From: Paramacrobiotus metropolitanus
Taxonomy: Eukaryota; Tardigrada; Eutardigrada; Parachela; Macrobiotidae
Length of the DNA: 64,000 nucleotides
Direction of reading: 5' to 3'
Assembly: GCF_019649055.1 (NCBI RefSeq)
Contig: NW_026570233.1
Location: forward strand, 496,001 to 560,000
Positions 46,381 to 58,260 of this stretch are shown here, piece by piece; the stretch's first letter is position 1, and every line of letters starts with the position of its first letter. Made by a program: the position numbers and the translations under genes. A model generated the notes under the pieces. That model was not told where the DNA came from, did no database searches, and was given only the letters and a program-made list of their open reading frames with translations.

Positions 46381-47710
46381 AAACCGTTGTATCGCCCACA
46401 CTTCTAGAAGAAGCAAAAGTTGGATTCACTTTTTTCAGAAGACCGCACGAGAAAGATACCAACCATGGTTATGCAGTGCGGGTCGCTGAACACAGAAGCT
46501 AGCTTTATTTCCACTGCTTTGCAACTTGCTACAAACGTAGCAAGATAAGGCACTGCATTTTGGCGAATAAACTTATTTTACCGCACAATGTTTCACTTTT
46601 TAAAAATATGTTTATTGCTAACTTGTGTGCAAACTTTTGGAGTAGGTATATTTACGCATTCAAAGCCGGTATTTGAATGCTAAAGCTTGTTTTCAAATTT
46701 TTTATGTTTACGAACCGAAGTAAAGTTCAATTACATAGCAAAGTGGCAAGAGTTTGGCTGGCAAGAATTTAGCAAGAGTGAGATCAATCTGAATGGGATT
46801 CTACAGTAGATGCCTCGTACTCAAATGAAGATCCAAATTCCCTTGCAATAATAAATCTGTACAGATAAGTTCCAACAGTTAAAAGTCATGCCGCAAATCA
46901 TAGAGACAATTTTATTAACGTGCGTACGATTATAATGAATAGTGAATATAATATCTATATATCATTCATAAATACATCGTTAAGTTATATTTATCTATGG
47001 AAGTATAGAAGTATTCTAAAAGAGATAAAACACAGCGAAGGCTCGCACAATGTGTATAATGATATTTAAATTTTGTAATGGTTGCAATTTAGTGCACAAC
47101 AAACGTACATATCTGTATGTATACAGTATATAAATACAGTATATATGTATACAGTATATATGTATGTAAAAGTTCAGCAGAAGTACTAGTACTCACTTTA
47201 AATGCGTTATTCCAGCTAGTAATGTTATGCAAAGTAAGCGCACGGTTTTTCATAGATTTACACAGCCGTTCATGGCGGCGCAATTTAGACCAGGCACTAC
47301 TCTAATCGTTCATCCACTTCAAGGGTGATCCAAGGTTACATTGACTGTATGTTCCGCCTACTATTCAAATCTGTCTAGGCACACGGTATGATTCCGGCAA
47401 GTTTCCCGTTTCCAGTTGCCAGTGAGTCATTCATGGTCAGGAATGCAGTAAAAAAAATCGATGGCTGCGCTTTCTGATAACTCAGCCGCCTGGATCCAGA
47501 GAAATCTTGTCGCCCAGGCCGCTGTTGCTTGTTTATCTTCTATTAGGCAGAATAAAACTTAGGCTATATATGCAGCGCCAGCTTCCGGTGGATCTCTCAC
47601 CACTCTGTTCATTCTCTGGCAAAACATTCTGGTATCGCATGTCACAACCACATTTTTACTGCAAACGTTCGTTTTTTTTCACTTTATTTTGCCTGCATTC
47701 CGAGCTAACA
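46381..47710. other. Upstream part of duplication unit 1
   Basis: No exon recognised. From about 46600 the sequence matches 52640-53830 with many substitutions and indels; for example TATGCAAAGTAA and TCCACTTCAAGGGTGAT occur in both. A TATACAGTATATA-type microsatellite lies at 47110-47165 and is absent from the second unit. Confidence 0.6.
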
Positions 47711-49922
47711 ATGTTCGACTCAAAAGCGCAGTTCACCACTGTCAATTTCCTGGGATCGAAGGGCATGATGGCCTTGGGGATCATAATTACTGTTGCTGCT
47801 TTTATAAATTCCGTGACCACCATTGTCGCCAGCCGTAAGTGGGAGCAATTCTGCACATGTTGGAGCGTTCAGTTCTTGCATGGAAAAATTAACTTTACCA
47901 AATTTATAATTGTTAGCTGACTTATATGCGTTTACGAATATTTAATTAAAGCACGCTGCATCGCGTTTCTTTAAATTTCATGGCGTTGTTGCAAATTTAT
48001 TTTTTATGCCAGCTGGTGCGTTCTTTAAACCGTGATTTGGGAAGCCAAATGTTATACTGCATACATAGGAAGTCGCTATAGCCCTTCACCCTTCTTCGCA
48101 CCCCGTTAACTACAGGCACCCTTTTTATATTAAATACATAATAAACACAGCCTGTTCCCGGTTTTTATGAGCAAACATTTTATTTATTACATTATTTATT
48201 ATTTCTCTAATGCTACAAATTTCACTATGATTACAGTATTCTGTAAATTGTTATTAGATAAAATTTTATTCATGCTTTTTCGCCCCCTAAAGCTTCGAAT
48301 TTTTTAAAGCTCTTTGTGCAACTATTCGACCGTTTTGTACAAGCACTACAGACTGGCAATAGTTCAAAAGTTTACATTGTACGTGCCAGGTGCCTCTCAT
48401 AAAAGTCAATAAAGGTCTCTCGATAACGCTTTGTTGCATTTTTACCGTAATTAGAAAGATATTTGTGATTCTCCCAGTAGTGGAAATTGTAATATTAACA
48501 GCTACGTTCGGATCCTTTACTCGAATAGAAGTATCGTTTAGCATATTACGCTGAGAAAATGTTTTAAATTGCAACGCAAAATGGGTGTCTATAAAAATAG
48601 CGGTATCTACGTAGAAACAGATTAATAAACGGGGTTGGGAAAAGGGATGGCTATAAAGAACGGGAATGTTAGGGATGGCTACTGTGTCACCCTACATTTT
48701 GAGCAACGTGTACCGTATGTTCGTAACGCAAGCTCGCTTGCATAGTTTTTTCGCAACATTTAGTGCAGTGACCTTTGACATATCCCAATGTATATTTACA
48801 GTAAAGACGGAACCGCAGCGGTTATTGTCTCAGTTAAATCACTGTTAAGAACAGCAGTTAGATGTACTAATAGATCGTAGTAGATGTACTGATTAATTTT
48901 GACCAATTCGTAGCGCTAATTTTTGTTATCTGTCACATTTTTATTTATCACTTTCCCATTCCATTTTCGGCATTCCCTCTGCCCACTGCACCTTAATAAT
49001 GGTATACTTCTACTGATAATTTTTAATTTTAGGAAATGGCCCGCCTGAATTAATCTATCCCCACACACCTGTCAACCCGTGTCTCCCCTCTTTCCTGTTT
49101 GTCCTGACGGCCAGTCTCCACTTTGAACATTGCGGATTCTTCGCGCGCCAGTGCACCAAGCACATGACCTCCAAGCATATGTTGATCATGCGCGGTATGT
49201 TCGGCTTGCTGGCTACGCTTTCCTTGGTGTTGCTGTTGCGCACGTTCGATTACGCCCTGATTAGTCCCCGTGAGCCTAATTACTTCCAAAAAACACAAGC
49301 GCTTATGGACAAACAACAAGCAGTAATGGATAAGGCTGGAGAATTAAGTACGGACGCAATCCAACGAAAAGTTTTGGAAAAGATGCAGCAGTACATGGGC
49401 GCCATGGGTGTTTCCAAGAACGACACCGCTGTATTTCTCAAAAGCAAAGATTACGAGCGGGCGGTGGCGGCATACCTCAAAAACTGGACACACGAGATCG
49501 ACACCATAATGACAGACACCAGCGACACCGATAAAGCACTGACCAGCAACTATAATGACACGTTAGCGGACGCGGTGCTGCAGGCCTGCCCAGAGTCCGT
49601 GCACAGTCTGGTTCTGGCTTTATATGGATTGACTGCATCCATTTTCCTTTTCGAGTCCGTCTTTGCCGGACTGTTCTGGGTGCGTTTGGCCCCGTATGGT
49701 GTGGAGTATGAAAGCGTCGCAGGCACTCCTAACTGCCACTGTCACGGCAAAAAACGTGGCTTTTTGGATGATCTAGAATTCACCAAATTGGCTCCAGCGG
49801 GTGGAATATGCATTGATTGCTCCGCGCGGGGTTCGCGTTCATATATTATTTTCTTGCGCTTACTCAATGCCGTTATGGCGGGGGGCGTGATGCTGGCCAT
49901 TTACTCTTTGGTCATATTGTAA
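47711..49922 (+). CDS. Multi-pass membrane protein of unknown family (copy 1)
   Basis: Exons 47711-47834 and 49033-49922 join in phase 1 (donor GTAAGT, acceptor TTTTAG) to give 337 aa; the intron is 1198 bp. Hydrophobic segments lie at about residues 19-40, 60-75, 92-115, 230-258 and 310-335, so four or five membrane passes. A hydrophilic loop of about 110 residues between the third and fourth segments is rich in Lys, Glu and Gln with NDT and NWT sequons; it is probably extracellular and helical. A CHCHGKK cluster and CIDCSA follow before the last helix. I recognise no family; short CDS and loop length do not fit classical tetraspanins. Copy 2 lies 10.5 kb downstream. Confidence 0.75.
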
Positions 49923-52490
49923 ACATATTGTAAACAGCGGTACTCTGGTGTTATTACAAGGGTTAGTACCTTATTGTTAGGGAGCTCCAAGTGTGTTTAA
50001 ATCTCCGATGCCTTTGTTGCAGCTTCTCAGTATGATTTTTTTGCCTCGCCAATGAATATCATTATTTTTGCAAATTTTGTTGCAACTGCAATTATTTATT
50101 TTAATTCTGTGTACATATGCTGTATCTCTGTACAGAACTTGTGACGTTGTACAGCGTACTAACGATTAGCGATAGCTTCCTCTTGCTTATTATTTTAAAA
50201 ATGGTGGCAGTTTGACACGTAACAGTAAACTATTGCCCTTTTGAACTTTTGAATACGCTGATGCAACTTGATGTCCTTGCTGCTGCGTCTGTATAGTCTG
50301 TGTCTGTATATGCCGGTACAAGCAGCGCTGCGACGCTGCCAAAAATGCGCGCTATTTCTCATTTGGATTTGCGGACGATTAAAATCACTGCCATCAATTT
50401 GTAGTTGCGAGTAATTTGGTATTATTGCCATCTTCGTTAGAGAAGCGACTTGCAACAACAGAGGTGGCCATTTACAGCTTACAGTGGCTTTTTAAAGTCC
50501 AATTATGGTAAAAAATTACTGAAAATCGTTTACACCAATTACCGTTGAAACATTTTCAACAAATTGTGGAACCCAACGTATTCAAAGATCAAAGATGCGA
50601 TGGCAATATCGCCAATTCATGCAAAGGTCACCAATAGAAATGTAACTGCGTCCATCAGGATCAGTGGATTACTGACTCAATTTACTGGACGCTTAGACTG
50701 TTTTGTACGTGAGAAAAAACAATACACAGTCACAAATAGAAACAGCGTCACAAATTTCTTCTAAAACAAAAGCCGCTTCAAACGGTTTTAATCGACACAG
50801 TAACTTTACAATGCGTCCGCAGTACTTTGTTACAATTATGTTAAAAACATAATACTACTATGAAAAAGAGAAAATTATAATAAATACGTTATTATTTGAA
50901 TCGGGAAATAGCTTAAAAATTGATTAAGGATACGAGTACAATATTTCTTTTGCTTACATATATCTCTGTCAGACTGTTAGTTTACCATTCGTTCCATTCC
51001 AGTTGGCTCTGATTTCCAGTGTCTTTCAAATGCAACAAGATCAGGTTCCCCCTCTGCTTCCTGTTTATCACGCGAAAAAAAGTTGATATATTGATGCAAT
51101 TCTCGCCGCACGCATTCCAGTTATTAGGAAAAGAAATGAGGAACTACGGTAAATTAGGAAGCGGGCTTGCATATGTCGGTGATAAATGCACGAATGTCAT
51201 GACTATTATTGCGCCTCACACAGCAGCAACAGCTTTCACGGAAGTGACGGAAAATGCAAATGTATCTCTGACAAAATGCAGGCAGTCCTTACTTAACGAC
51301 ATACAGTATCGTGTCGATTTTAGAGCGTTTCTGGGCCGCGTTACTCGCTTTATTACAAGGTTGTGCCACAGCGCACAGCTACTAATAGCCGTTAGGATTT
51401 TATTATGTACATCTCACACCTATATTAGCATTTTTATTAAAGAAAGCAAACTGTCATACGAGTTGTTTAAACAAATAAGGTAAAGTACTGGCAGCCATGT
51501 TCAGTTCGGGTAGATGTTTACGCCGCAAGACCGAAATTCGAAGAGAGTGGATGCGATATACATCTTACGAAGTCATTAAGTAACGGGAGCAATGCGACAA
51601 GTACGGGAATGGATGTCGTTGTGGTATCAGATTATGTATATGAGTTTACTTCGTTTCTTTTGTTTTTCAGTTACTGCCGATGCAATAAGAGAGTCAACAT
51701 TGACTGCAATGCAAATTTGCAATACACTGTAGCATCGTAACTTCCGCCCTGCTGTACAGAAGCGTCTGTAAGCGTCCAGAAGCATCAGCGCTGCACTCCT
51801 TGTCAAAGTTATGTACACAGTGCAATGCCACAACGGTGTATTTGCTCATAATCATACCGCACAATGTGGGTAGCTGGAAAGATAACGGTACACTGGTACC
51901 TGCCGTCCAAACATTTTTTACACATGGCAAACATTTTAACAGTCGATGAACATGTGACTAGGACGAACCACCTGAATATTACCATCAGCATCGTTAGGCA
52001 AACATAACTTTGTAAAATAACTCTGCCTATAGCAGATTACATAATAATTATCGACCGCTACGTGGAGGGTCAACATGCAGAAAACTGCAAGATAAAAAGA
52101 GTAAAAACCGCATACGGCCTCATCAACTCGACTTATCCCCGGGTAACACACTGACCATGGTGATTGTCGTTTGACACCCGTCACACTGCTAGTGGTGGCA
52201 CCTAACCCTCCATTAAACTGGGCTACGGCGAACCGCTAGCGCGAAACGCTCTGTTCGACTTCGCCTACAAGACAATTCTCGCGACAACGGACTCCACGCG
52301 AGAAAGGTTAAGCTTGGAAGATAAAATCTTCCTAATTTGTTCGACATCTTATTTTCCGTAACATCTATGCCCTGTCTTTAAAGAGCCTTTATTTTTTAAA
52401 AATCAACAAATTTTTTTAACTACCTGGTGGGACAATGTAAATAAGTTATTGGAAAAGACACAAAGAATTCTGTGAATATTACAGAATCTT
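49923..52490. other. Region between the duplicated membrane-protein units
   Basis: About 50100-50450 matches the 3' flank of copy 2 (60180-60720), including GCGCTGCGACG followed by ATGCGCGCT. The remainder, to about 52490, has no recognised gene. A 154-codon frame at 51019-51483 has no recognisable feature and no ATG at its first position. Confidence 0.5.
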
Positions 52491-53835
52491 CGTCATGCGA
52501 TTATGCGCAAACGTTTTCAGTGTGAATCAGTATGGTGGGGAAGCAAAGCGGAAGCCACGGATAGCTACACGAATTATTTGCAATTTCCAAATTATAACGC
52601 CTTCTGCACATCTGCAAATGAGTACCGTTGGTTTGTTGTTAACTGCTTTCTTAACATGTTCGTTGCTAATTTGTATGCAACTTTTGGAGTACATTTGCAC
52701 ATGAAAGCCTCCGCTAAGTAATTCGAATTAACTTCGGTCCGTAAATTTAATGATTTGAAAAAAAAGCTGCAGCATTCAGATATCGTGGCAAACAAATGGC
52801 TGTTAAGGATTCAGCAAGAGTGAAATCAATCGCACTGGGATTCTTGATGCGTAGCAATTAAATAAAAGTCTTGATTTGCTTCGCAGTAATAAATCTGTAG
52901 GAATAAGTTTCCCAACCGATAAAAATTATGCGGCAAATCATAGAGATATGTAACTTATGGTTAGACGATTTTATTAACGTCCGTACAAACATAGTGAATA
53001 GTGAATACCTTGTTTATTAGCCTTACCCTTAATTATTATTGCATGTTATATTTTAACTAAAATTGACTTAATTATTATTGCATGTTATATTTTAACTAAA
53101 AAAATTCGATCATTTTTATTAGTGTAAATCAGCGCAGGCATGTTGTTATGTATACTGGCTATTGTCGATAAAGCTCACTAAAACTGACGCACAACAATCA
53201 TTGAAGGGAGCACTTGGAACTGAACGTTTTACGGATAAGAAGAGTGAACCAAAGTAAAGCCTAGCACAAAGTGTACTGGTATAATAATATTAAATTTTGT
53301 AATGACTGTAATTTAGCGTATCGCAAAATACGTATCGGTGCGTATACGCAGAGATAGTAGAGTACAAATGTGAAAGTCCAGTAGAAGAACTAGGACTCAC
53401 TTTACATGCAATATTCCAGCAACATTATGCAAAGTAATCACACGTTTTTTCTAAATTTGCACAGCTGATCTTGTCCAGAGCAAAATCTAGACACGGCGCT
53501 ACTATAATCTTTTATCCACTTCAAGGGTGATTCAAGGTCATGTTGACCGTACATTCAAATTTGAGGCACACGGTACGATTCCGGCAAGTTTCCAGTTGCT
53601 AATGAGTCACTCATGATCAAAAATGCAGTAAAAATATCGCCGGATGCGGTATTAACTGTGTATGACGGGTGCAGGAAAAATCTTGTCGGCGCGGTTGCAT
53701 TTGCTTATTTTTATCTTAACAGGCAGAAAACAATAATCTGCGCTATACAGTATATCCAGTGCCTATATATCCAGTTCCGATGAATCCCCCATCGCTCTGA
53801 TCGTTTCCTCATAAAATATTTTGGTATTGTTTGCC
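52490..53835. repeat. Upstream part of duplication unit 2
   Basis: Diverged copy of 46600-47640. It includes a tandem 34-bp repeat (53029-53062 and 53068-53101, TTAATTATTATTGCATG...) that is missing from unit 1. The first part (52530-52640) is also related to 62590-62800. Confidence 0.6.
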
Positions 53836-54054
53836 TGTTAGAATAAATGAGTGTAACCGTTACTAATGTCTGTTACTCATGTTGGCACCCAGCCCCTTTG
53901 TCATACACCGGCCTTAAAGGCGAAGTTGTTACTCAGAAGTTTAGTCAATCTGACTGTTTTACTGAGTATATAAGAAGCTACAATTACAATGTTAACAACA
54001 CTTGGGAATTACTCTTCATTAAAACAAACTACCAAAACCACCTTAATTGTATCA
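53836..54054 (+). repeat. 5' LTR of the Copia element
   Basis: 219 bp, TGTTAGAATAAATGAG to TTAATTGTATCA, bounded by TG and CA. It contains a GAGTATATAAGAAGC TATA box near 53963. It differs from the 3' LTR by several substitutions and small indels. Confidence 0.9.
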
Positions 54055-54127
54055 GATTATGAGACCTGCTTGTCTCTAAGCAGTGTTTGTGTGAAGTTTG
54101 TTTTATCATTGTGTTGTGGATAATACA

Positions 54128-54860
54128 ATGGCGCAGTTGAAGAGTATTAAGGTCACCGAGTTAAACGACTCCAATTACTCGCGATGGAGGTACAGGTGGA
54201 GGATGTGTTGACTGGTGAGTCCTTGTGGTCTGTTGTGAATGGGACACTGACGATGCCCATAGATTCGGCAACGGATAAAGCGGCGCATGAGCACCACCTA
54301 GAAGTGGATGGCTGCCGATGGAAAAGCCAGAAGTATTTTGCGCGCAACAGTGGATGATACCACCTTCAGTCAGTGTCGGGACCGCAAGACGTCCGCTGAG
54401 ATTCTGAAGAGGATCCAGGAGCTGAAAGAGCCGAAGACTGACAACGACTTGATGTCGGCGATGACCGAATTTTTCGAAGTCAAGTGGAAGGAGGTAGACG
54501 ACGCAAATACATTCATGGCATCATTGTATGTTCTAGCGGCGAAGATAGACGCGTGCGGGAAGCCGGAAAAGGTTACCGACACCTGGTTGATCGGTAAGAC
54601 GCTGGCCAGCTTGCCCAAACAGTACGCGTCATTTGTGTCGTCGTGGAACATGATGGCCGGTCCTAATCCTGAGATGTCCAAGTTCGGGAAAAGCTGCTCC
54701 TAGCGGAAAAGATGATGAAGGGACAGGGAGAAGGAAGCGGGTCCAGTCCAGCCGGTGAGTCGCTGTACGCAAAAGGTAAGCGACTACCAACTGGAGCGAA
54801 GAAGAAGTTCACCGGAAGCTGCCACAACTGCGGCAAAAAGCGGGCCATAAAGAGGCCGAT
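54128..54860 (+). pseudogene. Copia gag remnant
   Basis: Starts MAQLKSIKVTELNDSNYSRW, then breaks early. A longer frame at 54308-54703 carries the UBN2-type gag core (LKEPKTDNDL, SLPKQYASFVSSW). A zinc knuckle (CHNCGKK then GHKEADCW) is split by an extra base near 54841. Confidence 0.8.
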
Positions 54861-57800
54861 TGCTGGTCAAAGCCAAAGGAAACAATCACCAACAAGCGAC
54901 AGGACAAGTCCGGTCACGGTTACAAGAAGGAATCGATGATGGTATCAGCCATGCATGCGACCAGGAAGAGGATGTGATCATCGCCGATAGTGCAAGTGAC
55001 CATATCACGAATAAATACAACTGGTTTAAAACTCTAGTTAAGCTAGATGTTCCCAAATCGTTCGTGGTTGGCAACAATCAGAGCATCAAGGCTACCCATA
55101 TTGGCACGATTGACGTCGAAGTGTCCGTCGATGGGAAACAGTGGCGGGAAGTGGATTGGAAGAATGTCTTCTATGCACCCGATGCATGTGACACTACGCT
55201 GCTGTCCACGGTGACCTTGGAGCGAGAAGGATTCGCATTTTCCCACGCTAAAGGCAAGATGACAATCAGCAGAGATGGCAAGCCGTTCCTGGGTGGAGTG
55301 CGAGGTGACGGTACAACGTACCGACCTTTCATACGCGTGGTGCCGCCATGGAGGTGTGCTGAAGGCGCAGCCTGTGGAATTTGGCACCAACGACTTGGAC
55401 ACGTCAGCGACGCATTGGTCAACTCCATGGTCCGCAACAAGGTGGTGGACGGCCTGGAGGTGGTGACCTCGAAGCGTGGTGACTGTAGAAGCGTGTCATA
55501 TGGGAAAGCAAACGGCTAACACCCATGACAGCAGTGCTGGAAGGAATGTCTATCAGGTGAGAGGTTCCATAGTGATGTGTGTCATATGGGCGCAGACTCC
55601 TGGGAAGGACATCGATATCTCTTGACGTTCAAAGATGAAAGCAGCGGATACAGAATGGTCGAACACTACCAAGTAAGCACTCTGTGGGTAATGCATTCAA
55701 AGAGTTGATTATCACAGCAGAAAGGAAACTGGTAGAAAGGTGTTGTCGATTCGCACGGACAACGGACTGAATACATCAACCAGGAGGTTGAAACGCTGTT
55801 TCAGAACAGAGGATAAAGCACGAAAGAAGTCCGGCGTACGTGAAGCAAGCAAACGGCATGGCAGAACGGGAAAACCGCACGCTCTGTGACAGTGCGCGAA
55901 CGCTGCTCTACGATGCGGACATCACAAAAGTGAGAAAATCTTCTGTGGAATGAAGCCATCTCAACCGCTGCCTACCTACGGAACATTGTGCCAAATCGGG
56001 GAAAGCTGGAAATTACCCCGTATGAATTGTGGCACCGCCGAAAGCCAACAGTTGACCACCTGCGGGTGTTCGGATCAACTGCCTACGTGAAAGTTCCGAG
56101 GATCAGAGACGGAAGCTGGATCCCAAGTCGGTAAAAAACACTGTTTGTAGGTTACGATTGGGATACCACGAAAGTTCCGGTGTTCAACCGGGAAACGAAA
56201 AAGGTGGAGCGGAGATGTGGTTGTCGCGGATGGTGGCGACGAGATTCCCGAAGTTGCTCTACGGTATCCTGCCTCAAAGGGGATGAGCGAGCGGGATGAC
56301 GAAGAGTGGGAAGATGCGGAGGATGAGCTGAAGCGAGACTGCTGTAGAAAGGCAGCAGTTGAGAAGCGACGGCCAGGGCGACCACCGGGATCAAAGAATC
56401 TGGTGAAGGATCCGCCTCTTCCGCATCCCATGGAAACCAGAGCCAAGGGAGCTGCGTTGAGCGCAATGGCCACGGCCGCAGATCCAGTTGATGTTCAGGA
56501 TGCGCTGTCGAGAGCAGACGGGCACCTGTGGAAGGAAGCAATGGATGCTGAAATTGCTGTATAAAACGGGCACTTGGACTTTGGAACAGCTACCAGCAGA
56601 CCGGCGCACTGTGAAGTGTAAGGGTTTTAAATCGAAACTACTTCCAGATGGCGAGCTGGATAAGGAAAGCGCGGCTTGTGGCATGCGGCTACTCACAAGC
56701 GCAAGGCATCGACTATGGCGAAACCTTGCCCCGTCGTACGACACGAATCGGTGCGCTGTGTGTTAGCGGTGGCTGCTGCACGCAACCTGGAAATGGTGCA
56801 GTTTGACGTGAAGACTGCATTTCTGAATGGTGACTTGATAAAGTCATATATGGACCAGCCGGCAACGTACGACGACGGTAGTGGACGTGTATGCCGGTTG
56901 AAGCGTTCAATATATGGCTTGAAGCAAAGTCCAAGATTGTGGAACGAGCGAGTGAACGCAGTACTAACTGGACATGGATTTGTTGCATGCAGAAGATCCA
57001 TGCGTCTACGTGAAGAAAGGTACGAGTAAGGAGTACATGGTACTGTGTCTGTATGTTGATGATGGGCTGGTATGTGGTGCGACGCGAAAAGTGGTGGATG
57101 ATTTCCAAGAAACTTAAAGAAGATTTCGAACTGACGGTTCATGAGCCAGACTGGTGTGGGCATGGAGATCGGTCGGAACAGGAAGATCGGCACCATCAGC
57201 ATCAACCAGCAGGATACATCAATCGCATGCTGCAGCGATTTGGACCACAGGAGAGTAAAACTTATACGTCTCCTCTGGATCCGAATGTCAAGCTGATGAA
57301 ATCTGAGGATGGAGAAGAGCCATAGCTGTCCACATGGAAGCGATTGGCTGCCTCATCTACATCTCTTCCATATCACGACCGGATATCACTTACGGTGAAC
57401 CGCCTGGCGTCGTTTGGGAAGAAACCGATTCAACCACTGGACAGCTGTTAAACGGTAATGCGCTATTTAAAAGGCACATTAACCATGGCTTTGACGTTTG
57501 GCAAAGCATGGAGTTGACCGGATATTGACTCGGATTGGGAGGTGATCCGGATGAGCGGAAATCAACCTCCGGATATGTATTCACCCTGGGAGGCGGACCT
57601 GTTGCCTGGAGTTCCCAGCTGCAAAAGTGACAGCATTCTCTGCGACGGAAGCCGAATACATGGCACTGGCCGAGGCAGTTAAGCAGAACGAGTGGAGCAG
57701 ACCGTTTCTGATGCGCTCGGAGTGGACATGACAAAGGCCACCAGATGTGTGTGGATAATCAAGGCGCGATTGCCTTGTCGAAGGATCCCGGAATTCCATA

Positions 57801-57960
57801 AGCGGACCAAGCATGTCGGAATTCTACCACCGAATCCGCCAGGAAACGAAAGCCGGATCGATCGAGGTGAGCTATATTCCAACGGATCAAAATCCATCGG
57901 ACATGCTGACGAAGGCGCTCGAGGGATCAAGGTCAAATCCATCACCGGACTGCTCGGATG
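54860..57960 (+). pseudogene. Copia pol remnant (protease, integrase, RT, RNase H)
   Basis: The protease region reads IADSASDHIT; a residue is missing from the usual DSGAS. A GAG-pre-integrase WHQRLGHVS lies near 55382. Integrase core fragments include a TDNG motif near 55755 and PYELWHRRKPTVDHLRVFGS near 56020. Reverse transcriptase shows CRLKRSIYGLKQSPRLWNE near 56890 and YVDDGLV near 57052. RNase H fragments include KSTSGYVFTLGG near 57560 and TEAEYMALAEAV near 57650. Frame changes separate nearly every block. Confidence 0.85.
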
Positions 57961-57982
57961 CATGGACTGAATGACCGCGGAC

Positions 57983-57993
57983 TGTGAAGGGGG
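57983..57993 (+). promoter_or_regulatory. Polypurine tract of the Copia element
   Basis: GTGAAGGGGG directly precedes the TGTTAG start of the 3' LTR, the expected plus-strand primer site. Confidence 0.7.
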
Positions 57994-58205
57994 TGTTAGA
58001 ATAAATGAGTGTAACCGTTACTAATGTCTGTTACTCATGTTGGCACCCAGCCCTTTGTCATACACCGGCCTTAGGCGAAGTTGTTACTCAGAGTTTAGAA
58101 TTTGATTGTTTTACTGAGTATATAAGAAGCTACAATTACAATGTTAACGACACTTGGAATTACTCTTCATTAAAGCAAACTACCAAAACCACCTTAATTG
58201 TATCA
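57994..58205 (+). repeat. 3' LTR of the Copia element
   Basis: 212 bp, matching the 5' LTR from TGTTAGAATAAATGAG to TGTATCA with short deletions (for example CCAGCCC versus CCAGCCCC) and scattered substitutions. Confidence 0.9.
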
Positions 58206-58260
58206 TTGTTACAACCGCATTTCCATTTTAACGTTCGCGTTCACGCATTCTGTCCCAAAA

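Larger units (their letters stand above)
53836..58205 (+). mobile_element. Ty1/Copia LTR retrotransposon, degenerate
   Basis: A 4.37-kb element with two LTRs, a purine tract before the 3' LTR, and gag and pol in Copia order: zinc knuckle, protease, integrase, reverse transcriptase, RNase H. Numerous frameshifts and stops break every domain, so it is not autonomous. The flanks (TTGCC left, TTGTT right) are at best a decayed 5-bp target duplication. The paralogous sequence at 47625-47665 in duplication unit 1 is the empty site. Confidence 0.9.

Noticed and set aside
47711-49922. Classical tetraspanin assignment
   Set aside because: No CCG motif in the large loop, and hydrophobic segment number and loop position do not fit.
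51019-51483. 154-codon plus-strand frame
   Set aside because: No domain, no signal peptide at a clear ATG, and no neighbouring splice context; could be chance in an AT-rich spacer.
51627-52184. Overlapping minus-strand cysteine-containing frames
   Set aside because: Several frames are equally cysteine-rich and none has a convincing start or splice structure.
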